This document shows, piece after piece, positions 6,516 through 8,614 of a stretch of DNA of 8,614 nucleotides (its first letter is position 1; every line of letters begins with the position of its first letter). Below the pieces are notes generated by a model. The model ran no database searches. It saw nothing but the letters and a program-made list of their open reading frames with translations, and was not told the DNA's origin. The translations under genes and the position numbers were made by a program. The stretch comes from Bacteroidota bacterium. Lineage in GTDB: Bacteria; Bacteroidota; Bacteroidia; Bacteroidales; Prolixibacteraceae. The stretch is from assembly GCA_013203755.1 (NCBI GenBank), contig JABMPI010000347.1, positions 1-8,614 of the forward strand, written 5' to 3'.

Positions 6516-8456
6516 TTACAATGTATATCCGATTATTTTTTTCTTTCCATTTTCACTTATTTCAAGTTGAAGTTTGGATGAGCCTACTTTAGCATTGCCA
6601 ATCACTTCAACTTTAATATTTGGCCTTTCATTTTCATAAGGTGCAACAATAGTTACAAACCTTATTGCAGCATCTTCATTTTGCTTTTTCAAACGGTAAC
6701 AAAAAGCAGAGCGAGGTTCTTTTTTTGTATATTCAAATGAAACCTGTCCTTCCTCCTCTTCCAGCTTTAAATCCTTTTGTTTTAAGGTTTGAACAAACAC
6801 ATTCCAACCTCTATCAAATTTAGAACAAACCGATGAATTTTCATAGTCGAAATTTGCATTTCCGGGAGCCAGTTGAAAATGAATATCAATATCTCCAATT
6901 CCCTTTCCGATGGCTTCGTCAACGATTACAAAATATCTTTTATCGACAAAAAACACTGCCCTACGATGAGTAAGATTTATATAGCTTTTGTTTTCTACCA
7001 CCAAAATATCCAGATTTCTCCCGGGTTGCCATTTTAAAAGTTTGGGTGCGTATTTAGTATTTTCACCATTTAATGTCAGTGTTTGGTGTACTTTGGTTTG
7101 TCTAAACCAGGCCCGGTTTTCAGGGTCGCCACTGTAAATATAACTTCCTGCATCGGGCATTAAATTTCTGCCCCCAGCATACAATTCAAAAGTTCCGTTA
7201 TCGGGTTGGCAATGCCCTCCACCATCGGGCCCGCACTTCAGAACCAGGCAAACGGCATTTTTATCCCAGCTACTTCGCATGGAATAAAGACCACTTTCTT
7301 TTAAAGCAAAAGCTGTATTGTCGGGCTCGATTCCTTTTTCACCATCGGTTGCCAAAAACAACAAATCGTCGCGGTTAAACATCTCAGCCCACATCAAATA
7401 TTTCTCTTTGTGCTGTCCGGGAGTTCCAACCCAGGCATCTCCAAATTGGACATTGGTACCATCCGGCATTCCTAATTTCATCGGCACTTCACACATTTTC
7501 TCAATCGTTTTAAGGTACGATTCAGGAAATGCGTTTTCCAGATTATTAATTTTGGCCAATTCGTAGGTACGATAAAACCAACCAATACAACCCAAATGAT
7601 AGCCAATCGCAAGTTCTCGCTGGTGTCCGTCGGGATAAACCTGTATTGAAATTTCGTTATTGAGTCTTCGAAAAGCTTCTGTTTTCCATTTTTCAGCATC
7701 TTTAAATTCAGGGAAATTGATGGCTATAAATGCCATTCCTTCAGCCTCCATTAAGCCCCAGTTACTTTTGCTTCGGTATTTTGTCATTAAAAATTCGGCA
7801 TGGTCATAGCAGCTGTTTAAAAAGGCTATCAAAACTTCAGGAGTAAAATTTGGTGATTGAATAAACTGATGATAAAGACTTGTCCAGTTATAACCACGTA
7901 TTCCGGTTTCAATGGAACGCCAGGCATGTTTGTGTTTATCGTCGTTGGGATTTTTTTGAGTCCAGTCCATCAACTGATTACACCATTCTTTGGCATATTT
8001 TTCATCGCTGGATTGTGTGTATACTTTTGCCATTGCATTCCAGAAATACATTCGGTTTAATTGCCAAACCCATTCATTGTCGGGAACGGGTCGTGAACTC
8101 CAGTCAATATCGTCTCCACAAAAATGCGATTCGTAGGCTGGTTGTCCGACAAAAATGTGGGTTAATGCATCGTTCGCCCATTTTAAATCTTTGTCAGTAA
8201 ATGTTTCTGAATTATTTTGAATTGGATGTTTAACAGATGTTCGGGTTTTGAAGTATGCAAGAAGTTCTTTGGCTGTAGTTTCCGAATTAACAGCAGATAG
8301 TTTAACTTTTCCCAATCCCCTATATTCAGGATTTAACCGGGAATAGAGTTTTTGGGTTTCTAAGGAAAAATCGTTGACTTGTGCTGTTCCATTTCCAAAA
8401 AGAAAACAGAAAAGTATAATAATTAATACAAATCGATTAATCCGTAATGGTTTCAT
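6516..8456 (-). CDS. PL12-like heparinase III family polysaccharide lyase
   Basis: This is a complete 646-residue secreted protein whose motifs closely resemble Bacteroides and Pedobacter heparinase III (heparan-sulfate lyase, PL12) as I remember them. It has a signal peptide at 1-25 (GTA before Gln26), an alpha/alpha-toroid heparinase N domain (about 35-370) and a beta-sandwich heparinase II/III domain (about 385-640). Likely catalytic residues are Asn232 in SNWGLMEAEG, Tyr286 in IGYHLGC and His415 in GGHCQPDNGTFEL; His457 in RQTKVHQTLTL is also conserved. PDAGSYIYSGD (434-444) and RRAVFFVDKRYFVIVDE (498-514) are further family hallmarks. The expected reaction is beta-elimination at a uronic acid 1,4-linked to hexosamine, in the periplasm. 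Heparan sulfate as the actual substrate is uncertain because no sulfatase or GAG-specific partner is in view. It appears to be the first gene of the operon, behind a promoter candidate at 8541-8572. It is only distantly related to the three paralogs downstream. Confidence 0.92.
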   Translation of the reverse strand: MKPLRINRFVLIIILFCFLFGNGTAQVNDFSLETQKLYSRLNPEYRGLGKVKLSAVNSETTAKELLAYFKTRTSVKHPIQNNSETFTDKDLKWANDALTHIFVGQPAYESHFCGDDIDWSSRPVPDNEWVWQLNRMYFWNAMAKVYTQSSDEKYAKEWCNQLMDWTQKNPNDDKHKHAWRSIETGIRGYNWTSLYHQFIQSPNFTPEVLIAFLNSCYDHAEFLMTKYRSKSNWGLMEAEGMAFIAINFPEFKDAEKWKTEAFRRLNNEISIQVYPDGHQRELAIGYHLGCIGWFYRTYELAKINNLENAFPESYLKTIEKMCEVPMKLGMPDGTNVQFGDAWVGTPGQHKEKYLMWAEMFNRDDLLFLATDGEKGIEPDNTAFALKESGLYSMRSSWDKNAVCLVLKCGPDGGGHCQPDNGTFELYAGGRNLMPDAGSYIYSGDPENRAWFRQTKVHQTLTLNGENTKYAPKLLKWQPGRNLDILVVENKSYINLTHRRAVFFVDKRYFVIVDEAIGKGIGDIDIHFQLAPGNANFDYENSSVCSKFDRGWNVFVQTLKQKDLKLEEEEGQVSFEYTKKEPRSAFCYRLKKQNEDAAIRFVTIVAPYENERPNIKVEVIGNAKVGSSKLQLEISENGKKKIIGYTL

Positions 8457-8508
8457 CAGTCTATTCTAATTAGAGAAACTTTAAGTTTTGTTGAAATTTC
8501 ATTGAGTT

Positions 8509-8598
8509 CTTTGCAGAAACTTTTCGGTCTTTGCAAGAACCAAATTTAAAGATTTCACGCAAAGAGCGCAAAGTTAAAAACGCGCAAAGAGTGCAAAA
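8509..8598. repeat. Inverted CTTTGC / GCAAAG repeat in the leader region
   Basis: CTTTGC occurs at 8509-8514 and 8529-8534. The exact complement GCAAAG occurs at 8559-8564, 8568-8573 and 8584-8589, and a variant GCAAAA at 8593-8598. The right-hand units come in two pairs spaced 9 bp. The arms could fold back around the AT-rich centre at 8540-8558. The design recalls the CTTTGTG/CACAGAG elements further left but the sequence differs, so it may be a related family. It overlaps the promoter candidate. The remaining leader (8457-8508) holds nothing else I can name. Confidence 0.6.
8541..8572 (-). promoter_or_regulatory. Bacteroidota-type sigma promoter candidate for the operon
   Basis: Read on the minus strand, TTTG (8572-8569) is followed after 20 bases by TAAATTTG (8548-8541). 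This fits the known Bacteroidota primary-sigma consensus, a TTTG box near -33 and TAnnTTTG near -7. Transcription would start around 8535 and leave a leader of about 80 nt before the ATG at 8456. The TTTG box is supplied by one of the GCAAAG repeat units. No other spacer in the window has an equally good pair. It is a sequence match only. Confidence 0.5.
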
Positions 8599-8614
8599 TC
8601 AAAAAAAGGAAAAC

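Overview
The window looks like part of a polysaccharide-degradation locus from a member of the Bacteroidota. The evidence is AT-rich coding DNA, no Shine-Dalgarno motif before any gene, one promoter candidate of the Bacteroidota TTTG/TAnnTTTG type, and signal peptides that all end in A or S followed by Gln. A more exact placement (a marine or anaerobic Marinilabiliales/Prolixibacteraceae-like lineage) is only a guess.

All five genes lie on the minus strand, so transcription runs from right to left. In that order they are: a 158-bp leader with inverted CTTTGC/GCAAAG repeats and a promoter candidate (8457-8614); a PL12-like heparinase III family lyase (8456-6516); a secreted endonuclease/exonuclease/phosphatase (EEP) family hydrolase (6386-5502); and three consecutive paralogous heparinase II/III-family proteins (5358-3490, 3402-1513, and 1482 to beyond the left edge). 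Intergenic gaps are 129, 143, 87 and 30 bp and only one strong promoter candidate is visible, so one operon is plausible. The + strand ORFs are antisense shadows.

The four lyase-fold proteins share the expected design of a signal peptide, an alpha/alpha-toroid carrying Asn and Tyr, and a beta-sandwich carrying His. The first resembles heparan-sulfate lyases. The three paralogs belong to a different, less characterised branch; their substrate cannot be read from sequence. All five proteins appear to be exported to the periplasm by signal peptidase I and none has a lipobox. No sulfatase, SusC/SusD pair, transporter or regulator lies in the window, so the polysaccharide remains undefined. A uronic-acid-containing glycan is the reasonable inference, possibly with a phosphodiester or other feature handled by the EEP protein.

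The least explained material is between the genes. Two copies of a CACAGAG-unit element and one GC-rich palindrome each begin 3-20 nt after a stop codon in the direction of transcription, in a REP-like arrangement. A related repeat sits in the leader next to the promoter candidate.
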